Source of the DNA: Nocardiopsis eucommiae
Lineage (GTDB): Bacteria; Actinomycetota; Actinomycetes; Streptosporangiales; Streptosporangiaceae
Length of the DNA stretch: 64,000 nt
Assembly: GCA_018388625.1 (NCBI GenBank)
Contig: CP074402.1
Coordinates: 5,022,001-5,086,000, forward strand
Direction of reading: 5' to 3'
In this document: in pieces, positions 16,934-25,151 of the stretch
Layout of the letters: every line of letters begins with the position of its first letter
Numbering within the stretch: the first letter of the stretch is position 1
Made by a program: the position numbers and the translations under genes
The notes under the pieces: model-generated
What the model saw: the letters and a program-made list of their open reading frames with translations, nothing else
What the model was told of the DNA's origin: nothing
Database searches by the model: none

Positions 16934-18688
16934 ATGATGCCTGGTCATTCAGGATCACAGAGTGAAGAAGGCGCGGGCCTGCCCCTGCGCAGACTCCTCC
17001 TGGCCCTTGGCGACCCGATCCTGGACGTCGCCGCCGCACCGGACGGGCTTGATGTCCAGGTGGACAACGTCGTGATCATCGACCCCGAGGACCGGGTGGA
17101 GGCTCGCGAGGGCGACCTGGTCCTCCTGATCGGTGTGCGCGGCGGAGCCGCCCGGCGCCTGGTCCGGGCGCTCGCCGCGCAGGGGGCGACGGCGGTCGCG
17201 GTCAAGGCGGGCGGGTACGCCCCCGCCGAGGAGACCATCCCGCCCAGCTCCGAGCCCCGCCGGTCCAGGTCCGGCTCCGACGAGCTGCGCACCCTGCGCG
17301 CCGAGGCCCAGGAGAGCGGCGTGGCCCTCCTCGCGGTCCGGCCCGAGGTGCGCTGGGACCAGCTCCAGTCCGTCTGCCAGAACATCGTGGACGACGCCCG
17401 GCTCACCACCTCCGAGGACCTGGGCGAGGCCAGCGGCGACCTGTTCTCCATGGCACAGACCATCGCCCAGCTCACCGGCGGTCTGGTGAGCATCGAGGAC
17501 TCCGCCAGCCGGGTCCTGGCCTACTCCAGCGGCGCCGAGGTGGACGAGCTGCGTCGCCTGTCCGTGCTCGGCCGCCAGGGACCCGAGTCCTACCTCGCGC
17601 TCCTGCGGGAGTGGGGCGTGTTCACCAAGCTCCGCGCGGGCGAGGAGGTGGTCCGGATCGAGGAGCATCCCGAACTCGGCATCCGCCGTCGCCTGGCGGT
17701 GGGCATCCACGCGGGACGCCAGCCGCTCGGCGCCATCTGGGTGCAGGAGGGTTCCCAGCCCCTCTCCCAGCACGCCGAGGAGGCCCTTCTCGGCGCCGCC
17801 CGGACGACCGCGCTCCAGATGATCCGGCAGCGTACCCAGACCAGCGCCGGGCTCCGGCTGCGCGAGGACCTGCTGTCCAGCCTGCTCGAAGGGAGGATCG
17901 ACGCGAGCGCCCTCGCGGACACCGTCGAGGTGCACACCGAACGGGCCGCCCTGGTGGCGGCCTTCTCCCTCAGCCAGCCCGAGGCCGAGCCCGAGGGCGC
18001 GGACGGTGAGCGCCCGGACCGGCCCGTACGCGAGCTGCGCCGCCGCCAGCTGATCGACCTGGTGTCCGTGCACACGGCCGCCTACCGGCGCAGTTCCCTG
18101 GTGACCGAGCTCGGCGGCCGCGTGTACGTGCTGCTCCCCGACCTGGCACGGACCCCCCACGGCGATGGCTGGCGCGGTGTGGAGCAGTCGGTGCTGGCAC
18201 TGACCCGCAAGACCGTGGCCGCCGCCCGCGCCGCCCTGGGCCTGCGCGTGCAGGCCGCCGTGGGGTCGCTGGTGGAGCGGCTGCGCGACGTCCCCGAGTC
18301 CCGCGGGGAGGCCGACCGGGTGCTGGACGCGATGGGCCGCGACCTGGACGGCGACACCGACTGGGAGGTCGCCACGATCTCCGACGTGCGCTCCCGGGTG
18401 CTCATCAGCGAGACACTGGCGCACCTGCGCGCCGACCCGTCGCTCCGCGATCCCCGGGTGAGTCGCCTGATCGAGTACGACCGGGCGGGCGGCGCCGACC
18501 TCGTGCACTCCCTGCTGGCCTACCTGGAGGCCTTCGGCGACGCACGGGCCGCCGCCGAGCGGCTGCACATCCACCCGAACACGCTCCGGTACCGGGTGCG
18601 CCGCGCCGCGTCGGTGAGCGGGATCGACCTCTCCGACCCGGGCGAGCGCCTGTTCACCCAGCTCCAGCTCCTCATGGAACAGGGCTGA
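16934..18688 (+). CDS. PucR-family transcription activator of proline catabolism
   Basis: 584 residues. An N-terminal PucR-type sensor (residues 20-140, 'VVIIDPEDRVEAREGDLVLLIG'), a middle GAF-like/GGDEF-like dimerisation region, and the C-terminal PucR helix-turn-helix 'AAERLHIHPNTLRYRVRRA' near residue 545. The ATG at 16934 has GAGGA seven bases upstream; a second ATG follows directly, and a GTG at 16922 is less likely. It is divergent from pruA/pruB, the arrangement seen for proline-responsive PucR regulators in actinobacteria (from memory). Ligand probably proline or P5C. Intact, including one run of six C at about 18153. Confidence 0.92.
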   Translation: MMPGHSGSQSEEGAGLPLRRLLLALGDPILDVAAAPDGLDVQVDNVVIIDPEDRVEAREGDLVLLIGVRGGAARRLVRALAAQGATAVAVKAGGYAPAEETIPPSSEPRRSRSGSDELRTLRAEAQESGVALLAVRPEVRWDQLQSVCQNIVDDARLTTSEDLGEASGDLFSMAQTIAQLTGGLVSIEDSASRVLAYSSGAEVDELRRLSVLGRQGPESYLALLREWGVFTKLRAGEEVVRIEEHPELGIRRRLAVGIHAGRQPLGAIWVQEGSQPLSQHAEEALLGAARTTALQMIRQRTQTSAGLRLREDLLSSLLEGRIDASALADTVEVHTERAALVAAFSLSQPEAEPEGADGERPDRPVRELRRRQLIDLVSVHTAAYRRSSLVTELGGRVYVLLPDLARTPHGDGWRGVEQSVLALTRKTVAAARAALGLRVQAAVGSLVERLRDVPESRGEADRVLDAMGRDLDGDTDWEVATISDVRSRVLISETLAHLRADPSLRDPRVSRLIEYDRAGGADLVHSLLAYLEAFGDARAAAERLHIHPNTLRYRVRRAASVSGIDLSDPGERLFTQLQLLMEQG

Positions 18689-18980
18689 CCGGACCGGGCG
18701 GAGAGCGCCCTTGAGCCACGGCGCGTGAGTCCCGTCCGTGCACCTCAGCCACAAGGGGGTGCCCCGTTCGAGCGCCGGAGAGCCCGGGTCTCAGCAGGCA
18801 CGGTGCAAGACGAGTCGAGCCGCCAGCGAGGAACGAGCCAGGCGTGGACGAGGATGCTGTGTTGCCTGAACCCACATCCCTCTGCAAAGGCGCCGAACAC
18901 GCACCGAAGCGAAGCGGAGGTGCAAAGAAAACACGCCTGAACCCACACCACGCCAAAGCGGAGACCCAAAGCAAACAAAG
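18689..18980. other. Intergenic region with an A-rich direct repeat
   Basis: 292 bases between the PucR gene and the tRNA 3' end. The 13-base unit GCCTGAACCCACA occurs at 18864-18876 and 18935-18947, with GCAAAG following each unit at different distances. It is more A-rich than its surroundings. I see no gene, integrase or attachment core. Confidence 0.5.
18864..18947. repeat. Direct repeat of GCCTGAACCCACA, 71 bases apart
   Basis: Two exact 13-base copies (18864-18876 and 18935-18947) in the spacer beyond the tRNA 3' end. Purpose unknown; too short for a confident mobile-element remnant. Confidence 0.4.
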
Positions 18981-19054
18981 TACCCCCGGTCGGACTCGAA
19001 CCGACACTTGTGACCCTTTTAGGGGGCCTGCCTCTTCCATTGGGCTACGAGGGC
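18981..19054 (-). tRNA. tRNA-like gene, nominal anticodon UAA, unusual anticodon loop
   Basis: A 74-base cloverleaf reads on the minus strand: acceptor GCCCTCG with CGGGGGT, a weak D arm (GCCC/AGGC), anticodon stem GGCCC with GGGTC (one G-U pair), loop CCTAAAA, a six-base variable region, and a perfect T arm GTCGG-TTCGAGT-CCGAC. No CCA is encoded. Loop positions 34-36 read UAA, which would decode UUA, but position 33 is C rather than the near-universal U, and there is no long variable arm as tRNA-Leu(UAA) has. So this may be an odd functional tRNA, a decayed one, or one with a mis-called base in the C run. It is 131 bases beyond the ndh stop, same strand. Confidence 0.6.
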
Positions 19055-19184
19055 GTGGCCCATCATACCGGCCGGGCCGATTGCCCACTTTGGTTCGGCT
19101 TGGCCGGATGGGGACACGAAACGACCGGCTTCGCGAGGAAACCGGTCGTTTCGTTCGTGTTGGAGCCCGGAGGCGTCGCGCGGG

Positions 19185-20561
19185 TCAGCTCACGCGGCGC
19201 AGGCGGCCGTCCTCCACCTGGGGCTGGCTGGCCTCTTCGAAGGCCTGGCGCGGCTCGGACATCTCCGGGAGCGCGGCGAAGTCGCGGCGCAGGAAGAAGG
19301 CGAGCGTCCAGTCGGAGAGGACCCGCAGCTTGCGGTTGAAGGTGGGCACGGCGAGCAGGTGGTACGAGCGGTGCGCGTACCAGGCGAGGCGGCCGTTGAG
19401 CTTGATCTTCCCGAACAGCTGGGCGGCGCCCTTGTGCAGGCCGAGCCCGGCCACGGCGCCGAGGTTCTTGTGCTGGTAGGCCTTGAGCTTGCCGTTGCGC
19501 AGGGTCGCGATGACGTTGTCGGCGAGCACCGGGGCCTGGCGGACCGCGTTCTGGGCGTTGGGCGGGTAGTAGCCGCCGTTGCCGTCCGGGACCTGGGCGT
19601 TGTCGCCGCCGGCGAAGACGTTGTCCGTGCCGTTGACGGTGAGGTACTCGCTGGTGTCGACGTGACCCTTGGGGCCGAGCGGCAGGTCGCTGGCGGAGAC
19701 GACCGGGCTGGGCTTGACGCCCGCGGTCCACACCAGGGTGCCCGCGTCGAACTCGGCGCCGTCGCTGAGCTTGATGCGCTGGTCGACGGCGGATTCGAGG
19801 AAGGTCTTGAGGCGAACGTCGATGCCCCGGCGGCGGAGCTGGTTGAGCGCCTTGCCGCCGACCTCCGGGCCGACCTCGGGCAGGATCTTGTCCGCGGCCT
19901 CGATGAGGTAGAAGTTCACGTCGGAGAGGTCGATGGAGGGGTGGAGGCGGACCGCGTCGCGGACCATGTCCTCCAGCTCCGCGATGGCCTCGGCACCGGC
20001 GAACCCGCCGCCGACGAACACGAAGTTGAGCGCCTTGGCGCGCACGGCCTCGTCGTCGGTGGAGTCAGCGATGGTGAGCTGGTTGAGCACGTGGTTGCGC
20101 AGGTAGGCCGCCTCTTCGACGGTCTTGATCCCGATGCCCCACTCGGCCAGGCCGGGGATGGGCAGGGTGCGCGAGACCGCTCCGGCCGCCATCACGAGGT
20201 AGTCGTAGGCGAGCGTCTGGGGCTCACCGACGTTGGGCTCGTAGCGGACGGTGTTGTCGGCGTGGTCGATGCGCACGACGCGGCCGCCCAGCACGCGGAC
20301 GCGGTCGAAGACCTTCCGCAGCGGGACCACGACGTTGCGCGGGGAGATGTTGCCAGCGGCCGTCTCGGGCAGGAACGGCTGGTAGGTCATGTAGGAGTTC
20401 GGGTCGATGACGGTGATGCGGGCTTCACCGGACCCGAGCTTCTTCTCCAGTCGCCTCGCGGTGTACATCCCGAGGTAACCGCCGCCGACGATGAGGATGT
20501 GCGGGATCTCCGCCTCGTCCCCTCCGCCGTGCACCAGCCGGTAGTTCCTGCTCTCGGTCAT
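19185..20561 (-). CDS. ndh: Type II NADH dehydrogenase
   Basis: 458 residues, intact. The FAD-binding Rossmann motif is 'ILIVGGGYLGMYTARRLE' near residue 25 and the NADH-binding one is 'FVFVGGGFAGAEAIAELE' near residue 180. The quinone-site/FAD segment 'ALAYDYLVMAAGAVSRTLP' and the C-terminal FAD contact 'GTDNVFAGGDNAQV' are present. A C-terminal amphipathic region attaches it to the membrane, where it passes electrons from NADH to menaquinone without proton pumping. Its 5' region carries two Rex-type operators, which fits redox control of an NADH-oxidising enzyme. Upstream lies ppx on the same strand, 359 bases away. Confidence 0.94.
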   Translation of the reverse strand: MTESRNYRLVHGGGDEAEIPHILIVGGGYLGMYTARRLEKKLGSGEARITVIDPNSYMTYQPFLPETAAGNISPRNVVVPLRKVFDRVRVLGGRVVRIDHADNTVRYEPNVGEPQTLAYDYLVMAAGAVSRTLPIPGLAEWGIGIKTVEEAAYLRNHVLNQLTIADSTDDEAVRAKALNFVFVGGGFAGAEAIAELEDMVRDAVRLHPSIDLSDVNFYLIEAADKILPEVGPEVGGKALNQLRRRGIDVRLKTFLESAVDQRIKLSDGAEFDAGTLVWTAGVKPSPVVSASDLPLGPKGHVDTSEYLTVNGTDNVFAGGDNAQVPDGNGGYYPPNAQNAVRQAPVLADNVIATLRNGKLKAYQHKNLGAVAGLGLHKGAAQLFGKIKLNGRLAWYAHRSYHLLAVPTFNRKLRVLSDWTLAFFLRRDFAALPEMSEPRQAFEEASQPQVEDGRLRRVS

Positions 20562-20674
20562 CGCATTTCCGCCCTAACGGTTAATCTTTGGCGCCCTTGC
20601 CTCAAGGGCCGCGAAGGCTGTCACGGTCTTCGGTTCCCCGCACCGGGGTTCCGTCGTGCCGTGGTTCGTCCTGC

Positions 20675-20692
20675 TTGTGCATTCTTTCACAA
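20675..20692. promoter_or_regulatory. Rex-type operator (ROP), promoter-proximal to ndh
   Basis: TTGTGCATTCTTTCACAA matches the Rex consensus TTGTGAANNNNTTCACAA at all but one specified base. The outer arms extend to GCTTGTG/CACAAGC. It is 114 bases upstream of the ndh start codon. Confidence 0.75.
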
Positions 20693-20779
20693 GCCCCTCC
20701 CCGCAGGAAGGTTCACATCCGACCACCTTCCCACCATCCCCACGTGCGAAGCGATGGCGTTTGTGCAGGTCAGGAGGGT

Positions 20780-20797
20780 TGTGAATGCATTCACAAG
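20780..20797. promoter_or_regulatory. Rex-type operator (ROP), perfect palindrome
   Basis: TTGTGAATGCATTCACAA fits the Rex consensus TTGTGAANNNNTTCACAA exactly, including the 4-base spacer, and is itself fully palindromic. Rex is an NADH/NAD-responsive repressor known to act on respiratory genes in Streptomyces. Confidence 0.85.
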
Positions 20798-20919
20798 GGT
20801 CTTCCGGGTGACGCGTCTCACCCGAGGGCCCTGCCGGACCCCCTCGAAGGACCCCTCCGGATCAGCCGAAGGTCCCTTCGAGGAGGCTATGTCCTTATGT
20901 GTACCAGTTTGCCCTGATT

Positions 20920-21912
20920 CTACTCGGGGGCGATGAGGCTCCACGCGACACCGTCGAGGATGTCGTGCTCACTCGCGGTGAAGTGGTCCGCGCCGGTGCG
21001 CGCGAGCACCCGGGACAGCACCAGGGAACCCGCCGCGATCACGTCCACGCGGCCCGGGTGCATCACGCCGATCTCCGCGCGCTCCGCGTGCCGCGAGGCC
21101 AGCAGCTCACCCGTGATCCGCTCCAGGTCCTCGGCGGAGACCCGCGTGTGGTGGATCCGCTCCGAGTCGTACTCCGGCAGGTCCAGCGCGATCCCGGCGA
21201 CCGTGGTCGCGGTCCCCGCCACACACACCACCGAACCGGCCTCCCGCAGCGGGACGACCTTCTCCACCTCGTCCAGGGCGGCGTCGATGTCGGCCGTGGC
21301 CGCCTCGATCTGCTCCCGGGTGGGCGGGTCGTCGCGCAGGTGCCGCTCGGACATCCGCACGCAGCCGATGTTCACCGACAGGGCCGCGCGCACGAGGTCC
21401 TCGTCGTCGTCCAGGCCGCCCAGCACGAACTCCGTGGAGCCCCCGCCGATGTCGACCACCAGGAACGGCGGGGCGAGGTCAGCGTCGGCGTCGCCCTCGG
21501 CTGCCCGCGCCTCCAGCTCGGCCGTCGCACCCACGAACGAGAGCTCGGCCTCGTCCAGGCCGGTCACCACCTCGGGCTCCACACCCAGGATCGCGCGGAC
21601 GCCGTCCACGAACTCCTGGCGGTTGCTGGCGTCCCGGGTGGCGCTGGTGGCGACCATCCGCACCGCGTCCGGACCCAGCTCGATGCCGTGCGCCTCGATG
21701 GTCTCCGCGTAGCCGCGCAGCGCCTCCAGGGTGCGCTCCAGAGCCTCGGGCGCGAACGCGCCGGTCTCGTCGACGCCCTGGCCCAGCCGGACGATCTCCA
21801 TCCGCCGGTCCACGTCGACCACCTGGACCTCGTCGTCGCCCAGGAACACCACGTCCGCGATCAGCAGCCTGATGGAGTTGGTTCCGCAGTCGATCGCCGC
21901 GACACCGCTCAT
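20920..21912 (-). CDS. ppx: Exopolyphosphatase / pppGpp phosphohydrolase (Ppx/GppA)
   Basis: 330 residues. The phosphate-1 motif is 'AAIDCGTNSIRLLI', the phosphate-2 motif 'FLVVDIGGGSTEFVLG', and the adenosine-like motif 'VCVAGTATTVAGI'. This is the short actinobacterial form, without the C-terminal HD domain. It removes terminal phosphate from polyphosphate or hydrolyses pppGpp. It overlaps the DUF501 gene upstream by ATGA (21909-21912), so translation is coupled. The order enolase-DivIC-DUF501-Ppx is common in actinobacteria. Intact. Confidence 0.92.
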   Translation of the reverse strand: MSGVAAIDCGTNSIRLLIADVVFLGDDEVQVVDVDRRMEIVRLGQGVDETGAFAPEALERTLEALRGYAETIEAHGIELGPDAVRMVATSATRDASNRQEFVDGVRAILGVEPEVVTGLDEAELSFVGATAELEARAAEGDADADLAPPFLVVDIGGGSTEFVLGGLDDDEDLVRAALSVNIGCVRMSERHLRDDPPTREQIEAATADIDAALDEVEKVVPLREAGSVVCVAGTATTVAGIALDLPEYDSERIHHTRVSAEDLERITGELLASRHAERAEIGVMHPGRVDVIAAGSLVLSRVLARTGADHFTASEHDILDGVAWSLIAPE

Positions 21913-22493
21913 GAAGCGTCCGTCCCTTCAGCGCCCTCGCGGGCGTTCTCGTCCACGCACACACACGGGCCCTTGGCCCACCACTCGGGAAGCTCGGCCA
22001 GGGCCTCGGCTCCGAACGGGTTGGTGCCCGGCGCCGCCAGCTCGTGGCCGACCAGCGCGTGCAGGCACTTGACCCGGGTCGGCATGCCCCCGGTGCTCTG
22101 CATGCCCTCGGGCAACGGCTCCAACCCGTCGGCGCGCGCCTGCTCGGCGCGCTCCTCCAGGTAGGACTCGTGAGCCCGGGTGTAGGCCTCCTGGAGTTCG
22201 GGCTCCTCCCCCAGGCGCTCCTGCATCCGGCGCATGCGGCCTTCGTTCTCCAGACGACCGATGGCGGAGGCGGCTCGCGGGCATGTCAGGTAGTACAACG
22301 TCGGGAAGGGGGTGCCGTCTTCCAGGCGGGGAGCTGTCTTCACCACGTCGGGGAGGCCACAGGGGCATCGGTGCGCGACGGCACGGACCCCGCGCGGTTG
22401 GCGGCCCAACTGGAGTTCGATCGCGGCGAGGTCCCGTTCGGACGCGGGACCGCCGTCGGTGTGCCCCGGAACGGGCTGATCTGCGGAAGTCAT
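21909..22493 (-). CDS. DUF501 protein
   Basis: 194 residues from ATG 22493; the open frame extends further upstream but only the part from here is conserved. DUF501 signatures: 'VAHRCPCGLPDVVKTAPRL', 'PFPTLYYLTCPRA', and a Cys near the C-terminus 'VKCLHALVGHELAAPGTNP'. The function is unknown; the conserved Cys pairs (CPCG, KC, CVC) suggest a metal site. It sits between DivIC and Ppx in an operon-like run downstream of enolase. Overlaps the ppx start by four bases. Confidence 0.88.
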   Translation of the reverse strand: MTSADQPVPGHTDGGPASERDLAAIELQLGRQPRGVRAVAHRCPCGLPDVVKTAPRLEDGTPFPTLYYLTCPRAASAIGRLENEGRMRRMQERLGEEPELQEAYTRAHESYLEERAEQARADGLEPLPEGMQSTGGMPTRVKCLHALVGHELAAPGTNPFGAEALAELPEWWAKGPCVCVDENAREGAEGTDAS

Positions 22494-22545
22494 GACCAGC
22501 CCAGCATAGTTGCCGCCGCACCCGGACGGGCCGGGCCCGCGGGGC

Positions 22546-23073
22546 CTACGGGCCGGCGTCGGGGTCCGGGCTGTCGGCCTCCTCCACCGTGCGCCACAGC
22601 TCGGTGAACCAGGGTTCGGTGGGCTCGGCCGGGTCCGCCTCCGCCTCGGCCTCGGACTCGGGCCGGATGACGATGTAGGCGGTCTCCTCGGGGTACTGGT
22701 AGTGGAGCCGGGCACGGGCCTCGCGCTCCACGAACGCCTCGTCGCCCAGGGCCTCCTCGCGCTCCTGGAGGTGGGCGACGTTCTCCTCCATGCGGGCGCG
22801 GTCCTCCTTGAGCTGCGCGATCTGCGACTGCTGCATCACGTACTCGCGGAGCGGATACGCGAGGCTCAGCGCGATCACGCACACGACCAGCGCGAGGATG
22901 GCGGCGCGGCTGGTGAGCATGGGCCGCACCCGGGAGGTGCGGCCCATGCCTGAGTCCTTCGGGCCCGCGTCACCGGCGCGCTGGGCGCCCTTCCGGGCAG
23001 CGGCCTTCGCAGGCCTGTCGGCTTTGGTCGCCTTCTTGGCCTTTGTGGGCGGCTGCTTGGATTCGCGGGACAC
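22546..23073 (-). CDS. divIC: Septum formation initiator, DivIC/FtsB-like
   Basis: 175 residues. A basic, Lys/Ala-rich N-tail (1-50), one transmembrane segment ('AAILALVVCVIALSLAYPL', about 55-75), a coiled-coil 'QQSQIAQLKEDRARMEENV' and the following heptads to residue 110, and the DivIC signature 'ARARLHYQYPEETAYIVI', then a Glu-rich tail. DivIC/FtsB bridges FtsL and FtsQ in the divisome. Nine bases after the enolase stop. Intact. Confidence 0.9.
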   Translation of the reverse strand: MSRESKQPPTKAKKATKADRPAKAAARKGAQRAGDAGPKDSGMGRTSRVRPMLTSRAAILALVVCVIALSLAYPLREYVMQQSQIAQLKEDRARMEENVAHLQEREEALGDEAFVEREARARLHYQYPEETAYIVIRPESEAEAEADPAEPTEPWFTELWRTVEEADSPDPDAGP

Positions 23074-23082
23074 TGGGGCAGA

Positions 23083-24366
23083 CTAGCCGCGCTTGGCGAA
23101 CCTCGGGAAGGCCGACACGCCCGCGTAGACGGCGGCGTCGTCGAGTTCCTCCTCGATGCGCAGGAGCTGGTTGTACTTGGCGACCCGCTCGCTGCGCGCC
23201 GGGGCACCGGTCTTGATCTGCCCGGCGTTGGTGGCCACCGCGATGTCGGCGATGGTGGTGTCCTCGGTCTCGCCGGAACGGTGGCTGATCATCGCCGTGT
23301 AACCGCTGCGCTGGGCGAGGGAGACCGCGTCCAGCGTCTCGGTGAGGGTGCCGATCTGGTTGACCTTCACCAGGAGCGAGTTGGCGGTGTCCGCGAGGAT
23401 GCCGCGCTGGAGCCGCTCGGGGTTGGTGACGAACAGGTCGTCCCCGACCAGCTGGACCTTGGCGCCGAGCTGCTCGGTGAGCTTCTTCCAGCCGTCCCAG
23501 TCCTCCTCGTCGAGGGGGTCCTCGATGGAGACCAGCGGGTAGGCGTCGACGAGCTCCGCGTAGTAGGCGGCCATCTCCTCGGCGGTGCGGGACTTGCCCT
23601 CGAAGGTGTACACGCCGTCGGAGAACAGCTCGCTGGCGGCCACGTCCAAGGCCAGCGCGATGTCGGTGCCGACCTTGTACCCGGCCTTCTCGATCGCCTC
23701 GACGATGAGGTCCAGGGCGGCGCGGTTGCTCTCCAGGTTGGGAGCGAAGCCGCCCTCGTCACCGACGCCGGTGCCCAGACCGTGGGACTTCAGGACGGCC
23801 TTCAGCGAGTGGTAGACCTCGGTGCCCCAGCGCAGGGCCTCGGAGAAGGTCGGGGCGCCGATGGGCGCGACCATGAACTCCTGGATGTCGACGTTGCTGT
23901 CGGCGTGCGCGCCGCCGTTGAGGATGTTCATCATCGGCACGGGCAGGACGTGCGCGTTGGGGCCGCCGATGTAGCGGAACAGCGGCAGACCGGCCTCCTC
24001 CGCGGCGGCCTTGGCCACGGCGAGGGAGGTGCCCAGGATGGCGTTGGCGCCGATCCGGGACTTGTCCGGGGTGCCGTCCAGGTCGATGAGCGCGCGGTCG
24101 ATGATGCGCTGCTCGTCGGGGGTGTGGCCGAGCAGTTCGTCGGCGATCTCGTCGTTGACGGCGGTGACGGCCTTGGTCACGCCCTTGCCGCCGTACCTGT
24201 CGCCGCCGTCGCGCAGCTCGACCGCCTCGAACCTGCCGGTGGAGGCACCGCTGGGGACACCAGCGCGGGTGATGGTCCCGTCGTCGAGCAGGACCTCGAC
24301 CTCGACTGTCGGGTTGCCCCGGGAGTCAAGGATCTCCCGCGCCTGGACTGACTCGATGGACGCCAC
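23083..24366 (-). CDS. eno: Enolase (phosphopyruvate hydratase)
   Basis: 427 residues from a GTG at 24366 with GGAG three bases upstream; the frame opens further upstream but conservation begins at ASIESVQAREILDSRGNPT. The catalytic loop 'LGTGVGDEGGFAPNL', the Mg ligands in 'ALALDVAASEL' (Asp), 'VSIEDPLDEED' (Glu) and 'LVGDDLFVTNP' (Asp), the catalytic Lys of 'SLLVKVNQIGTL' and the signature 'MISHRSGETEDT' are all present. It interconverts 2-phosphoglycerate and phosphoenolpyruvate in glycolysis. Downstream are divIC, DUF501 and ppx on the same strand. Intact. Confidence 0.97.
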   Translation of the reverse strand: MASIESVQAREILDSRGNPTVEVEVLLDDGTITRAGVPSGASTGRFEAVELRDGGDRYGGKGVTKAVTAVNDEIADELLGHTPDEQRIIDRALIDLDGTPDKSRIGANAILGTSLAVAKAAAEEAGLPLFRYIGGPNAHVLPVPMMNILNGGAHADSNVDIQEFMVAPIGAPTFSEALRWGTEVYHSLKAVLKSHGLGTGVGDEGGFAPNLESNRAALDLIVEAIEKAGYKVGTDIALALDVAASELFSDGVYTFEGKSRTAEEMAAYYAELVDAYPLVSIEDPLDEEDWDGWKKLTEQLGAKVQLVGDDLFVTNPERLQRGILADTANSLLVKVNQIGTLTETLDAVSLAQRSGYTAMISHRSGETEDTTIADIAVATNAGQIKTGAPARSERVAKYNQLLRIEEELDDAAVYAGVSAFPRFAKRG

Positions 24367-24467
24367 GATCTCTCCGTATCTTCGGTGTCTGGGCCGACAG
24401 TTTCCGGACCCGGACACGAGACTAGCGACCCGCAGCCGGTCAGTGGCCTCCGCCCTGCCACATTGGT

Positions 24468-25019
24468 CTAGTCCATAGGGGCCGCCCCGGCACTGAGAGC
24501 GGCCAGGGCGATCGCCACCGCGGTCTCGCGGTGGGCGGCCACCTCCTCCCGGGGGAACATGACGGCGACGTCCTGGATGCCCCCGAGGGCGACTACCGCG
24601 CCCATGCGTGCGGGGATTGTCGGCTCCTCGCCGACCAGCGCGGCGTCCAGCCGGCGCCGCCAGTCCATGATCAGGTCGACCAGGCCGACCTCGTTGAGCG
24701 AGCCCAGGTCGTTGAGCAGGGCCCGCATGAGGGAGCCGTGGCGCACACAGAGGTCGAAGTAGGCCCCAAGGGCCTCACCCGGATCGTTCACCCCGTCACC
24801 GAACCGCCGCACCAGGTCCTCGGCGTCGAGTCGCAGCGGCTCCACGAGCGAGCGGAGGAGCTCGCCCTTGGACGGGAAGTGGTAGTAGAGCGCCGCCTTC
24901 GTGAGGTCGAGGCGCTCGGCGATCTCGCGCAGGCTGGTCTTCTCGTAGCCCTTCAACCCGAAGAGCTCCAGGGCCACCGCCCTGATGTCGGCCTTCGTGT
25001 CACTTCGCTCCCTGGGCAC
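24468..25019 (-). CDS. TetR-family regulator divergent from a FAD monooxygenase
   Basis: 183 residues, intact. The N-terminal TetR helix-turn-helix is 'SLREIAERLDLTKAALYYHF' (residues ~30-50) followed by 'PSKGELLRSL'. The rest is the variable ligand-binding core. It is divergent from the monooxygenase gene and a 20-base palindrome in the shared promoter region is its likely operator. The effector may be a substrate of the monooxygenase. Confidence 0.92.
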   Translation of the reverse strand: MPRERSDTKADIRAVALELFGLKGYEKTSLREIAERLDLTKAALYYHFPSKGELLRSLVEPLRLDAEDLVRRFGDGVNDPGEALGAYFDLCVRHGSLMRALLNDLGSLNEVGLVDLIMDWRRRLDAALVGEEPTIPARMGAVVALGGIQDVAVMFPREEVAAHRETAVAIALAALSAGAAPMD

Positions 25020-25067
25020 CGGAACGCTCCCCCGTCTCGTCCGCCTCGTGGTCCGGCGAGTGTATCG

Positions 25068-25087
25068 CTAACCGGCCGACCGGTTAG
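25068..25087. promoter_or_regulatory. TetR operator candidate
   Basis: CTAACCGG-CCGA-CCGGTTAG, eight-base perfect arms, in the divergent region and five bases upstream of the -35 box of the monooxygenase promoter. Size and position fit a TetR dimer site controlling both genes. Confidence 0.75.
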
Positions 25088-25091
25088 TTAC

Positions 25092-25120
25092 TTGACGCAC
25101 GGTAAGTAGGCGCCTAGCGT
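25092..25120 (+). promoter_or_regulatory. Sigma-70-type promoter for the monooxygenase gene
   Basis: TTGACG, 17-base spacer, TAGCGT at 25115-25120, 32 bases before the ATG at 25152. Close to actinobacterial vegetative consensus. Confidence 0.7.
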
Positions 25121-25151
25121 GAGGGCCCGACCCGAAGGAGCTCTGACGGCC

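Larger units (their letters stand above)
20562..20919. other. ndh leader region with two Rex-type operators
   Basis: 358 bases. It contains the palindromes at 20675-20692 and 20780-20797 and a GC-rich hairpin-forming stretch at 20815-20885 (GAGGGCCC and GAAGGACCC...GGTCCCTTC) that may terminate the ppx transcript. I see no gene. Confidence 0.6.

Noticed and set aside
18689..19060. Integrative element attached at the tRNA
   Set aside because: No integrase, excisionase or foreign genes nearby and no duplicated tRNA 3' end.
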